Shown here: positions 1 through 5,150 of the stretch, in pieces
Layout: each line of letters begins with the position of its first letter
Position numbering within the stretch: position 1 is the first letter of the stretch
DNA from: Gammaproteobacteria bacterium
Lineage (GTDB): Bacteria > Pseudomonadota > Gammaproteobacteria > Pseudomonadales > Porticoccaceae
NCBI GenBank assembly: GCA_003646355.1
Contig: QNFO01000121.1
Span: forward strand, 1 to 5,150
Direction of reading: 5' to 3'
Length of the DNA: 5,150 nt
Program-made: the position numbers and the translations under genes
The notes under the pieces: model-generated
The model's input: the letters and a program-made list of their open reading frames with translations, nothing else
Databases searched by the model: none
Told to the model about the DNA's origin: nothing

Positions 1-502
1 AGTAGGGGTGAGCACCGTCGCTGGCACTGCCTGCCAGGCCGAGCATTTTCTCGCGCAGTGCTGCTAGCACAACGATGCCCTGTTTTGCCGGTGGTGGCGC
101 GGTATACATGGCAGCGTTCATGGCTTCAAGATAAGCGCGCATGGTGCTGACGGGCTTGCCATAGTCGTGGCTACGAATAGCGCTAACCAGCTCCCGGTGG
201 GAGACGCCGAGGCCGAGAATCAAGCGGCCGCCGCTGAGTTCGTCAACGGCATTGCGTGCCGATGCCATCGCCATGGGGTCGCGGGCGTAGATATTGGCGA
301 TGCCGGTGGCGAGAAAGAGCTTCTCCGTTTCACCCGCCAGCATGGTAATGGTGACGAAGGGGTCGCGGCCAAAGGCCTCGGGTACCCACAGGGTTGAATA
401 GCCGTGGCGCTCGACAGTTTGGGCGAGCTCAATACACTGTTTGTAGTCGCAGCCGTCAAGGAAGCCCCAGACGCCGAGTTTGCCAATATCAGATGCTTTC
501 AT
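1..502 (-). CDS. LLM class (luciferase-like) F420-dependent-type oxidoreductase, partial, C-terminus off left edge
   Basis: Reading the minus strand from an ATG at 502 gives 167 uninterrupted residues up to the window edge. The sequence shows the luciferase-like TIM-barrel N-terminal half: GKLGVWGFLDG near residues 7-17, a strand-helix with TLWVPEAFGRDPF at 37-49, ATGIANIYARDP at 65-76, and GGRLILGLGVSH at 91-102, which fits the flavin or F420 phosphate-binding part of the barrel. The order resembles the TIGR03620 group of probable F420-dependent oxidoreductases (family recall, not searched). Members are about 280-300 residues, so roughly 110-130 residues lie outside the window. An in-frame stop sits eight codons upstream of the ATG, which fixes the start region; the Shine-Dalgarno sequence is poor. 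The substrate cannot be told. FMN rather than F420 as cofactor remains possible. It is divergent from the DDN-like gene at 691. Confidence 0.85.
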   Translation of the reverse strand, partial: MKASDIGKLGVWGFLDGCDYKQCIELAQTVERHGYSTLWVPEAFGRDPFVTITMLAGETEKLFLATGIANIYARDPMAMASARNAVDELSGGRLILGLGVSHRELVSAIRSHDYGKPVSTMRAYLEAMNAAMYTAPPPAKQGIVVLAALREKMLGLAGSASDGAHPY

Positions 503-525
503 GACGGGGTGGATTCTCTGTGTTT

Positions 526-555
526 TTTATTGGCATCCAGTCTACCCTTTGGCAA
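526..555 (-). promoter_or_regulatory. Possible sigma70-type promoter for the LLM oxidoreductase
   Basis: On the minus strand a -35-like TTGCCA (550-555, five of six consensus bases) is followed after 18 bases by AATAAA (526-531, four of six). This would start transcription about 15-20 bases before the ATG at 502. The -10 lacks its first and last consensus T, so the call is tentative. Confidence 0.3.
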
Positions 556-690
556 TCGTCGATTTCAACGGATGGTTGCTGATGACTGAAGCGAGTGTCA
601 TTTCAAATGGGTCGGGCGATCGGTTTCCCGTTGAATGGGCTAGTGTCGTAAACTAACAAAACCTCATTCACTGTTTTCGAGAACATAACA

Positions 691-1149
691 ATGATAAATC
701 TAAAAACGGCTAGTTCTGAGCAAATGGGCAAACTGCTGCCTTATCTGAAGGTCTTTTCTTCCTTGAACGAAAAGGTTTACCGCCTCACTAATGGGCGCAT
801 TCTCGGCAAACTGAATGGCTATGACGTTTGTCTGGTGGCGATGACGGGGGCAAAATCCGGCAAGCAACGGGTGATTCCCTTGATGCACGTGCCCTATAAG
901 GATGGCGTGATCATTGTGGCCTCTCAAGGTGGTGCGCCGAAGAACCCGGTTTGGTTTAATAATCTAGTGGCGAATGCCGATATTGAAGTGCAGTACAAAG
1001 CGAAGAAAATGAAATTGCGAGCCCGCCGCGCCGATGCCGAAGAAAAGGCCGCGGTGTGGCCTGTGTGCTGTGAGCACTACCCCGACTACGATATTTATCA
1101 GAATCGCACCGGGCGTGATATCCCGGTGTTTATTTGCGAGCCGCGTTAG
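691..1149 (+). CDS. DDN-like nitroreductase family deazaflavin-dependent oxidoreductase
   Basis: This 152-residue protein is a small single-domain split beta-barrel of the family that includes mycobacterial Ddn (F420H2-dependent nitro/quinone reductases, PF04075/TIGR00026). The visible family signature is a stretch with T52, G53, S56, G57, R60, P63 and L64, then ASQGGAP at 77-83, P86-x-W88, NNLVANADIEV at 90-100, and YDIYQNRTGRDIPV near 133-146, the usual C-terminal YxxYQxxTxRxIPV motif. The length is normal for the family. There is no signal peptide or membrane segment, so it is probably cytosolic. The start at 691 has only a weak GAG (679-681) at 9 bases. Characterised relatives bind F420; some others are thought to use flavin or haem-like cofactors, so the cofactor is an inference. 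It is transcribed divergently from the LLM gene, which belongs to another F420-linked family. Confidence 0.87.
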   Translation: MINLKTASSEQMGKLLPYLKVFSSLNEKVYRLTNGRILGKLNGYDVCLVAMTGAKSGKQRVIPLMHVPYKDGVIIVASQGGAPKNPVWFNNLVANADIEVQYKAKKMKLRARRADAEEKAAVWPVCCEHYPDYDIYQNRTGRDIPVFICEPR

Positions 1150-1233
1150 CTGATGCTTTGAAGGCTTGCTGGTAGGGACTTTTGTACAAGCGGGGTTTTA
1201 TCATTGTTAGTTTGAGATGAAATACAACGGCCG

Positions 1234-1277
1234 CACCGGCGTAGAAAGAGAGACGCCAGTGAGTTACTTCTTGTTTT
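1234..1277 (+). terminator. Possible terminator hairpin between convergent genes
   Basis: CACCGGCGT (1234-1242) can pair with ACGCCAGTG (1253-1261), with one C-A mismatch and a 10-base loop. A pyrimidine-rich run ending in TTGTTTT follows at about 1264-1277 on the plus strand. It lies about 85 bases past the stop of the DDN-like gene and just beyond the end of the minus-strand gene, where a terminator is expected. The T-tract is interrupted and starts late, so it is weak for either direction. Confidence 0.3.
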
Positions 1278-1285
1278 AGGCGTGC

Positions 1286-1603
1286 TCAGTAATCGTCGCC
1301 ACTAAATGCTGGTTCCGGCTCAATATCTCTCAGAGGGTCATCGACCGGAGCCATGGTAAAGGTTTTGTCAGGGTCGGCGCTGTCCTCGCGCGCCAGCTCG
1401 TAGGGCGCACTCCAGTCCTCGGGGGGCTGGGCGGGTAAGACCAGCATCTGGTACCAGGTGTCGTAGTCGAACTCGCCAATTTCACCGTCTGCGTATTGAA
1501 TGTCTATGCAATCGCCGTCTTCGTCCAGAGCCACAACTTCAAAAATTTGGTTCTCTTCGATGTCCTGATACCAGGCGCCAATGACCGGTAATTTCCTGCT
1601 CAT
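1286..1603 (-). CDS. Small acidic DUF6763-like protein
   Basis: This 105-residue protein starts with MSRKLPVIGAWYQD. Family members as I recall them begin with a similar lead and a W-Y pair, continue with a short beta-rich core (FEVVALDEDGDCIDIQYADGE at 21-41) and a DxDTWY-like motif (FDYDTWYQM at 45-53), then PPEDW at 60-64. It is strikingly acidic: 28 Asp/Glu against 5 Arg/Lys, with an unstructured-looking tail full of D, E and P from residue 72 onward. There is no signal peptide or membrane segment. The core could be a small SH3-like or Tudor-like barrel, but that is a guess and the function is unknown. The start is well supported by AAAGGAG (1611-1617, minus strand) seven bases upstream. 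The family name is from memory and needs a profile search. Confidence 0.85.
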   Translation of the reverse strand: MSRKLPVIGAWYQDIEENQIFEVVALDEDGDCIDIQYADGEIGEFDYDTWYQMLVLPAQPPEDWSAPYELAREDSADPDKTFTMAPVDDPLRDIEPEPAFSGDDY

Positions 1604-1661
1604 AATTGCTCTCCTTTACATATCATGTGCTCAACATAGCACTGCCAAAACTTGATGACAT

Positions 1662-1687
1662 TAGTATTTCAATAGGTAGAAATACTA
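1662..1687. repeat. Perfect 9-bp inverted repeat, possible operator
   Basis: TAGTATTTC (1662-1670) and GAAATACTA (1679-1687) are exact reverse complements separated by eight bases. On the minus strand a -10-like TAGAAT (complement of 1690-1695) lies two bases upstream, so a transcript toward the DUF6763-like gene would begin within the repeat. This is a typical operator position. No good -35 was found for that -10. A 5' UTR stem-loop is the alternative; no T-run follows, so a terminator is unlikely. Confidence 0.5.
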
Positions 1688-1852
1688 CTATTCTAGGGTG
1701 GAATGAATATACAAGTTGATGCTTCGGATGTAACTTGCTGATATGTATAAACATGTTTGAAATCAAAAAGTCATCATTAATTGCCAGTAGGAATATCAGC
1801 AAAACTGTAAATGCGCAATTTGTCTAATACGGCAGGATAAGGAGCAAAGCCA

Positions 1853-1881
1853 TTGACAATTATGGGCAGCGTTTCTATTGT
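1853..1881 (+). promoter_or_regulatory. Likely sigma70-type promoter of nagZ
   Basis: A perfect -35 TTGACA (1853-1858) is followed after exactly 17 bases by TATTGT (1876-1881), which keeps the important first TA and last T of the -10. Transcription would start near 1888, giving a leader of only about 15 bases before the nagZ ATG at 1904. This promoter probably also feeds the genes downstream, unless the weak hairpin at 2947-2966 reduces read-through. Confidence 0.6.
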
Positions 1882-1903
1882 CCGGCCCACTAATGAGTAA
1901 TGG

Positions 1904-2926
1904 ATGATGATAATGGCCCCAGGCCCCTTAATGCTCGATCTGGAAGGTACTTCTCTCAGCGATAGCGAGCGCAATTTGCTGACACAAAGCCCGGTTGGCG
2001 GCGTGATTTTTTTTGCGCGCAATATCAGCTCCAAGGAACAATTCATGGCCTTGACGGCGGAGGTCTCTGCCCTGCGGCCCGAATTGCTACTGGCGATAGA
2101 TCAGGAGGGTGGTCGGGTGCAACGCCTGCGTGAGGGCTACACTATTCTGCCGCCGATGCAGAAGCTGGGCACTTTGTTTGCGCAGGACAGCAAACGGGGG
2201 GCGGAGCTACTGCGCAATAGCGGCTGGTTGCTGGCCGTTGAGATGATCGCCAGTGGTCTCGACTTTAGCTTTGCGCCGGTGCTCGATCTCGATAGCAGTC
2301 ATTGCGAGGTGATTGCCAACCGCTCCTTTTCCCTCGACCCCGCTATTGCCAGTGCTGCTGCGGGCTTTTTTATCGAGGGAATGGCCGAGGCGGGGATGGC
2401 CGCCACGGGTAAGCACTTTCCCGGTCACGGTGGGGTGACGGCCGATAGTCACCTTGAAATACCCTATGACGCACGCAGTCTTGCAGAACTACAAAGTAGG
2501 GATCTCGTCCCCTTCAAAGCGCTAAGCCCTAAATTGCAGGGGATTATGCCGGCCCATATCGTCTTTCCTGAGGTGGACAGTAAAGCTGTCGGCTTTTCTT
2601 CGTATTGGCTACAGAATATTTTGCGCGATGAGCTGGCTTTTGAGGGCGTTATTTTTAGCGATGATTTGTCGATGAAGGGTGCCGATCAACTGGGTACTTA
2701 TGCAGAAAAGGCCGAAGCGGCACTGAGTGCTGGCTGCGATATGGTGCTGGTATGTAATAATCGTCAGGGTGCGCTGGAGGTACTTGAGTTTCTCCAAACC
2801 AGAGCCGAGCCTTATTCTTCACCACGCCTGCCGGTAATGAAGGCACAAAAGCAGTGGCAATGGGCTGAGCTGGTGAATGACGCTCGGTGGCGGGCAACAC
2901 GAGAGGCCCTGACGTCATTGAATTGA
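1904..2926 (+). CDS. nagZ: Beta-N-acetylglucosaminidase NagZ (GH3)
   Basis: NagZ is a cytosolic glycoside hydrolase family 3 enzyme. It removes N-acetylglucosamine from GlcNAc-1,6-anhydroMurNAc(-peptides) in peptidoglycan recycling; in many species its product feeds AmpR/AmpC control. The 340-residue length is normal. Visible motifs are PLMLDLEGTSLS (8-19), GGVIFFARN (32-40), the substrate-binding IDQEGGRVQRL (65-75), KHFPGHG (170-176) followed by the mobile-loop D181-x-H183 acid/base region, PAHIVFPEVD (216-225), and FSDDLSM (251-257) with the nucleophile Asp, most likely D253. Three in-frame ATGs lie at 1904, 1907 and 1913. The first is chosen because GAG at 1895-1897 is six bases away, but the site is weak and 1913 would remove only three residues. 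A strong promoter lies just upstream. Confidence 0.96.
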   Translation: MMIMAPGPLMLDLEGTSLSDSERNLLTQSPVGGVIFFARNISSKEQFMALTAEVSALRPELLLAIDQEGGRVQRLREGYTILPPMQKLGTLFAQDSKRGAELLRNSGWLLAVEMIASGLDFSFAPVLDLDSSHCEVIANRSFSLDPAIASAAAGFFIEGMAEAGMAATGKHFPGHGGVTADSHLEIPYDARSLAELQSRDLVPFKALSPKLQGIMPAHIVFPEVDSKAVGFSSYWLQNILRDELAFEGVIFSDDLSMKGADQLGTYAEKAEAALSAGCDMVLVCNNRQGALEVLEFLQTRAEPYSSPRLPVMKAQKQWQWAELVNDARWRATREALTSLN

Positions 2927-2946
2927 TTTTGGTGTAACTGTTTGTT

Positions 2947-2966
2947 CACCTTTTGTTAAAAGGGTG
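2947..2966 (+). terminator. Weak hairpin in the nagZ to mscS-like gap
   Basis: CACCTTTT (2947-2954) pairs with AAAGGGTG (2959-2966) through eight pairs including one T-G, leaving a GTTA tetraloop. It starts 21 bases after the nagZ stop. There is only a short T-containing stretch after it and no clean T-run, so it may attenuate read-through or protect the mRNA end rather than terminate fully. Confidence 0.3.
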
Positions 2967-2988
2967 TGGTTTATAGAAAATAAATTTT

Positions 2989-2993
2989 GAGGT
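2989..2993 (+). promoter_or_regulatory. Ribosome binding site of the MscS-family gene
   Basis: GAGGT lies eight bases before the ATG at 3002 and is the clearest Shine-Dalgarno match near this gene. It settles the start choice. Confidence 0.6.
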
Positions 2994-3001
2994 AAGAATA
3001 A

Positions 3002-4114
3002 ATGTTTCAAAACGTTGAAAGCTGGTTGATAGAAATAAGCGGTTCTGAATCTATCTGGTGGTTTCATGTTTTTCTGGTGGTTTTTAGCGCGCTTTTATTG
3101 GGCTATTTTGCGAGTCGGTTTTTTAATCGTATTTCCGCCCATGCCGCAGCTACAAAAACTCTCTGGGATGATGCGCTGATTGGGGCGGCCCGCAAGCCCT
3201 TCGTGTGGCTGGTGTGGGTGCTGGGTATTAATATTGCAGCGGGTATAGCTGCCAGGGCGGTTGAATCTGGCTGGTCAGAATTAATTGAACCCGTTAATCG
3301 TGCGGCCGTTATCCTGCTTCTGGCGATGTTCCTGCTTAATTTCGTCAAGCGCGCTGAAAGTAATTTGGTCAACCCCGCCTATTTAAAAGAACCCCTCGAT
3401 ACGACTACCGTCAGAGCAATGGGTAAATTGCTGCGGGCCTCTATTATTATTTCCGCCGTGCTAATAGCCAGGCAAATATTTGGTTTTAGTATTTCTGGCG
3501 TGCTGGCCTTTGGTGGTATCGGTGGTTTGGCCGTCGGTTTTGCGGCGAAAGATTTACTGTCAAATTTCTTTGGCGGTTTAATGATTTATCTCGACCGCCC
3601 CTTTTCAGTGGGTGACTGGATTCGCTCTCCCGATAGAGAAATTGAAGGCACGGTGGAAGATATTGGCTGGCGTTTAACCCGCATTCGCACTTTCGACAAG
3701 CGCCCGCTGTATATCCCCAATGGTATTTTTGCCACTATTTCGGTTGAAAATCCCTCGCGCATGCTCAATCGTCGCATCTACGAAACCATTGGTTTGCGCT
3801 ACGACGATATCAACAGCATGGGCGCCATTGTTAATGACGTTGAGGCGATGCTAAAAGACCATCCTGAAATTGATACCACGCAAACACTGATGGTTAACTT
3901 TAATAGTTTTGCCGCAAGCTCGGTTGATTTCTTTGTTTACACCATGACCAAAACCACCGACTGGGCAAAGTACCACGCCGTTAAACAGGACGTGCTTTTA
4001 AAGATCGCCGCTATTATTACCAGCCACAAAGCAGAAATGGCCTTCCCCACCTCAACTGTGCATATTGCCGATGATACGGATGGCTTTGTGGTGCCCCGTG
4101 TTAAGAAACAATAA
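3002..4114 (+). CDS. MscS-family mechanosensitive ion channel, YnaI-like
   Basis: This 370-residue inner-membrane protein is a small-conductance mechanosensitive channel relative that should open under membrane tension during osmotic downshock. Hydrophobic segments are visible at about 20-41, 66-84, 99-115, 144-162 and 164-196. The last is the glycine/alanine-rich pore helix, with GGIGGLAVGFAAKDLLSNFFGG (171-192), followed by the hallmark YLDRPFSVGDWI (196-207), the beta-domain EGTVEDIGWRLTRIRT (215-230), IPNG (238-241) and a C-terminal alpha/beta vestibule domain. Five predicted segments and the AAKD and DRPF motifs are closer to E. coli YnaI-type members than to the three-helix MscS. It lies 75 bases after nagZ and 39 before MTIP on the same strand, so co-transcription is likely. 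The exact subfamily and conductance cannot be told. Confidence 0.93.
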   Translation: MFQNVESWLIEISGSESIWWFHVFLVVFSALLLGYFASRFFNRISAHAAATKTLWDDALIGAARKPFVWLVWVLGINIAAGIAARAVESGWSELIEPVNRAAVILLLAMFLLNFVKRAESNLVNPAYLKEPLDTTTVRAMGKLLRASIIISAVLIARQIFGFSISGVLAFGGIGGLAVGFAAKDLLSNFFGGLMIYLDRPFSVGDWIRSPDREIEGTVEDIGWRLTRIRTFDKRPLYIPNGIFATISVENPSRMLNRRIYETIGLRYDDINSMGAIVNDVEAMLKDHPEIDTTQTLMVNFNSFAASSVDFFVYTMTKTTDWAKYHAVKQDVLLKIAAIITSHKAEMAFPTSTVHIADDTDGFVVPRVKKQ

Positions 4115-4141
4115 GTGGCTTTGTCATCAAGACGCGATGAG

Positions 4142-4146
4142 TAGGA
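4142..4146 (+). promoter_or_regulatory. Ribosome binding site of the MTIP gene
   Basis: TAGGA lies seven bases before the ATG at 4154 and supports that start over the in-frame ATG six codons later (4172), which would begin directly at MPAIIAGSG. Confidence 0.5.
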
Positions 4147-4153
4147 ATAATCG

Positions 4154-4927
4154 ATGAGTAACACGAGCATCATGCCGGCGATTATTGCTGGCAGTGGTTT
4201 GCTGTCCATGTCGGGCCTGACTATTGATGAAACACTAAATGTGGATACACCCTGGGGGCAGCCCTCAGGGCCTGTTCACAAAGGACGCCTGAATGGGGTC
4301 GAAGTGCTGTTTATGACTCGCCATGGTGATGCGCACACTATCCCGCCCCATAAAGTGAATTATCGAGCCAATATCGCGGCCCTGCAGCAAGAGGGGGCAA
4401 GCCACCTGCTGGCCTACAATGCGGTCGGTGGTATTAGTGCTGATTGTGATGCCGGTAGATTAGTCGTCGCCGATCAAATTATCGATTACACCTGGGGCCG
4501 TAAACATACTTATTATGAAGGTGGAGAGTACGGTGTTGAGCATATTGATTTCACCTCCCCCTACGACGAGACCTTGCGACAAGTGCTGATTAGCGCCGCC
4601 GATAGTGGCGGGGTGACTATTCTCAACCAGGGCACCTATGGCGCGACGCAGGGGCCGAGGTTGGAGTCAGCCGCTGAAATAAAAAGAATGGAACGCGATG
4701 GCTGCGATATTGTTGGCATGACAGGCATGCCTGAAGCGGCTCTGGCAAGAGAAAAGTCTTTGCCCTACGCTAGCCTTTCGCTGGTGGTTAATCCGGCGGC
4801 TGGAAAAGCCACTGCACAAATTAGCATGGCTGAAATCGAACAGGTACTGCTCGAACGCATCCCGGTTGTTTGTGACATTCTTCGTCGAGCCTGCGCGCTC
4901 ATTAGCGCAAAGCCCAGCCACAGTTGA
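4154..4927 (+). CDS. S-methyl-5'-thioinosine phosphorylase (MTIP), purine nucleoside phosphorylase family
   Basis: This 257-residue enzyme belongs to the trimeric MTAP/PNP class. MTIP splits 5'-methylthioinosine with phosphate into hypoxanthine and methylthioribose-1-phosphate, salvaging the by-product of polyamine (and, in some species, acyl-homoserine lactone) synthesis after deamination of methylthioadenosine. Visible motifs are the phosphate-binding GSG (13-15), TRHGDAHTIPPHKVNYRANIAAL (55-77), NAVGGI (89-94), the ribose/base site TYGATQGPRLES (161-172) and GMTGMPEAALARE (188-200). At the base site, where MTAP has Asp residues that read 6-aminopurines, this protein has N213 in VVNPAAGK (211-218). 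Asn fits a 6-oxopurine and favours MTIP over MTAP; this residue mapping is from memory. In Pseudomonas aeruginosa the MTIP gene lies next to nagZ. MTAP or a general PNP is the alternative. Confidence 0.9.
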   Translation: MSNTSIMPAIIAGSGLLSMSGLTIDETLNVDTPWGQPSGPVHKGRLNGVEVLFMTRHGDAHTIPPHKVNYRANIAALQQEGASHLLAYNAVGGISADCDAGRLVVADQIIDYTWGRKHTYYEGGEYGVEHIDFTSPYDETLRQVLISAADSGGVTILNQGTYGATQGPRLESAAEIKRMERDGCDIVGMTGMPEAALAREKSLPYASLSLVVNPAAGKATAQISMAEIEQVLLERIPVVCDILRRACALISAKPSHS

Positions 4928-5150
4928 TAGGGTTTTTCTCCGCATTTCTCAGCGAAGAAGGCAGTTTACTCGGGCTGGCAATCAGCGCATTTCTGTCTTC
5001 AACCTTACTGCCGGGTGGTTCAGAGTTATTATTGCTGTGGCTGGTGGAGCAGGGCGAAAGTAGCTTGTGGGTTCTACTCGCTGTTGCCAGTGTCGCCAAT
5101 ACGGCGGGTGGTTTTCTCACCTACTGGATGGGTCGCTGGGCAGAGAAAGG
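4924..5150 (+). CDS. yqaA: YqaA-like DedA/SNARE-associated inner-membrane protein, partial, TTG start
   Basis: An open frame runs from just after an in-frame stop (4903-4905) to the right edge. The only sensible start is TTG at 4924, since the first in-frame ATG lies near residue 69. The 75 visible residues are hydrophobic, with AISAFLSSTLLPGGSELLLL at about 19-38 and a second segment WVLLAVASVANTAGGFLTYWMG at 49-70. The S-T-LLPG-SE and N-x-GG features match E. coli YqaA and the VTT/DedA superfamily, whose members may move lipids or solutes, although the role of YqaA is not established. TTG overlaps the MTIP stop in TTGA, so translation is probably coupled; no Shine-Dalgarno is seen. The rest of the protein (probably about 70 residues more) lies beyond the window. 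Confidence 0.82.
   Translation, partial: MIGFFSAFLSEEGSLLGLAISAFLSSTLLPGGSELLLLWLVEQGESSLWVLLAVASVANTAGGFLTYWMGRWAEK

Larger units (their letters stand above)
1604..1903. other. 300-base AT-rich divergent intergenic region
   Basis: No credible gene is visible here on either strand. The stretch is clearly more AT-rich than its neighbours. It holds the nagZ promoter near its right end, a likely control region for the DUF6763-like gene near its left end, and several inverted repeats: 1627-1642 (GTGCT/AGCAC, 6-base loop), 1662-1687, 1712-1737 (CAAGTT/AACTTG, 14-base gap) and the 10-bp palindrome AAACATGTTT at 1749-1758. The middle portion (about 1740-1850) has no assigned role. Confidence 0.6.

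Noticed and set aside
167..589. Plus-strand open frames (167-397 and 404-589) and a minus-strand frame (220-486)
   Set aside because: They lie over the LLM oxidoreductase in other frames. Their products have no domain-like pattern, while the minus-strand frame from 502 gives clear family motifs.
1862..1900. Twelve-codon open frame upstream of nagZ (leader peptide candidate)
   Set aside because: It overlaps the predicted -10 and transcription start, so it would not be in the nagZ transcript, and no ribosome site is properly spaced.
1777..2046. Minus-strand open frame of 89 residues over the nagZ promoter and 5' end
   Set aside because: It overlaps nagZ antisense, has no ribosome site, and its product has no recognisable features.
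4137..4157. Six-codon frame overlapping the MTIP start
   Set aside because: Too short and without a ribosome site of its own; the ATG arises by chance within the leader.
4866..5063. Plus-strand frame starting with ATG at the MTIP 3' end
   Set aside because: It is out of frame with both MTIP and the YqaA-like gene and gives an arginine-rich product with no family pattern.
1..5150. Mobile element, CRISPR array, tRNA or toxin-antitoxin system
   Set aside because: No transposase, regularly spaced direct repeats, cloverleaf-like sequence or paired small toxin-antitoxin genes were seen on either strand.

Overview
This looks like ordinary chromosomal sequence from a gammaproteobacterium, probably an aquatic or marine, Pseudomonas- or Cellvibrionales/Spongiibacteraceae-like lineage. 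That placement is an inference. It rests on the pairing of nagZ with an S-methyl-5'-thioinosine phosphorylase (MTIP), the DUF6763-like protein, the YqaA-type membrane protein and moderate GC content. No rRNA, tRNA, CRISPR array, insertion sequence or phage gene was seen.

Left part (1-1285). Two oxidoreductase genes are divergently transcribed from a 188-base spacer. On the minus strand is the N-terminal part of a luciferase-like (LLM class) F420-dependent-type oxidoreductase, whose C-terminus runs off the left edge. On the plus strand is a small split-barrel protein of the DDN/deazaflavin-dependent nitroreductase family. Both families are best known from F420-using bacteria, so the pair is the most unusual metabolic hint in the window.

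Middle (1286-1903). A small, very acidic DUF6763-like protein lies on the minus strand. A 300-base AT-rich spacer separates it from nagZ. The spacer holds a good sigma70-type promoter for nagZ, a perfect 9-bp inverted repeat close to a possible promoter for the DUF6763-like gene, and several shorter palindromes.

Right part (1904-5150). Four plus-strand genes follow in tight order: nagZ (cell-wall recycling glucosaminidase), a YnaI-like MscS mechanosensitive channel, MTIP (purine and methionine salvage from polyamine synthesis) and the start of a YqaA-like DedA/SNARE-associated membrane protein. The last gene appears to start with TTG and to overlap the MTIP stop codon by four bases, so the two are probably translationally coupled. 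The nagZ-MTIP association is known from Pseudomonas; here a channel gene sits between them. The genes share cell-envelope and salvage roles but do not form one obvious pathway.

I found no convincing undescribed system. The most useful observations are the possible F420/deazaflavin pair, the inserted channel gene, the TTGA overlap that would hide the last gene from ATG-only calling, and the operator-like inverted repeat.
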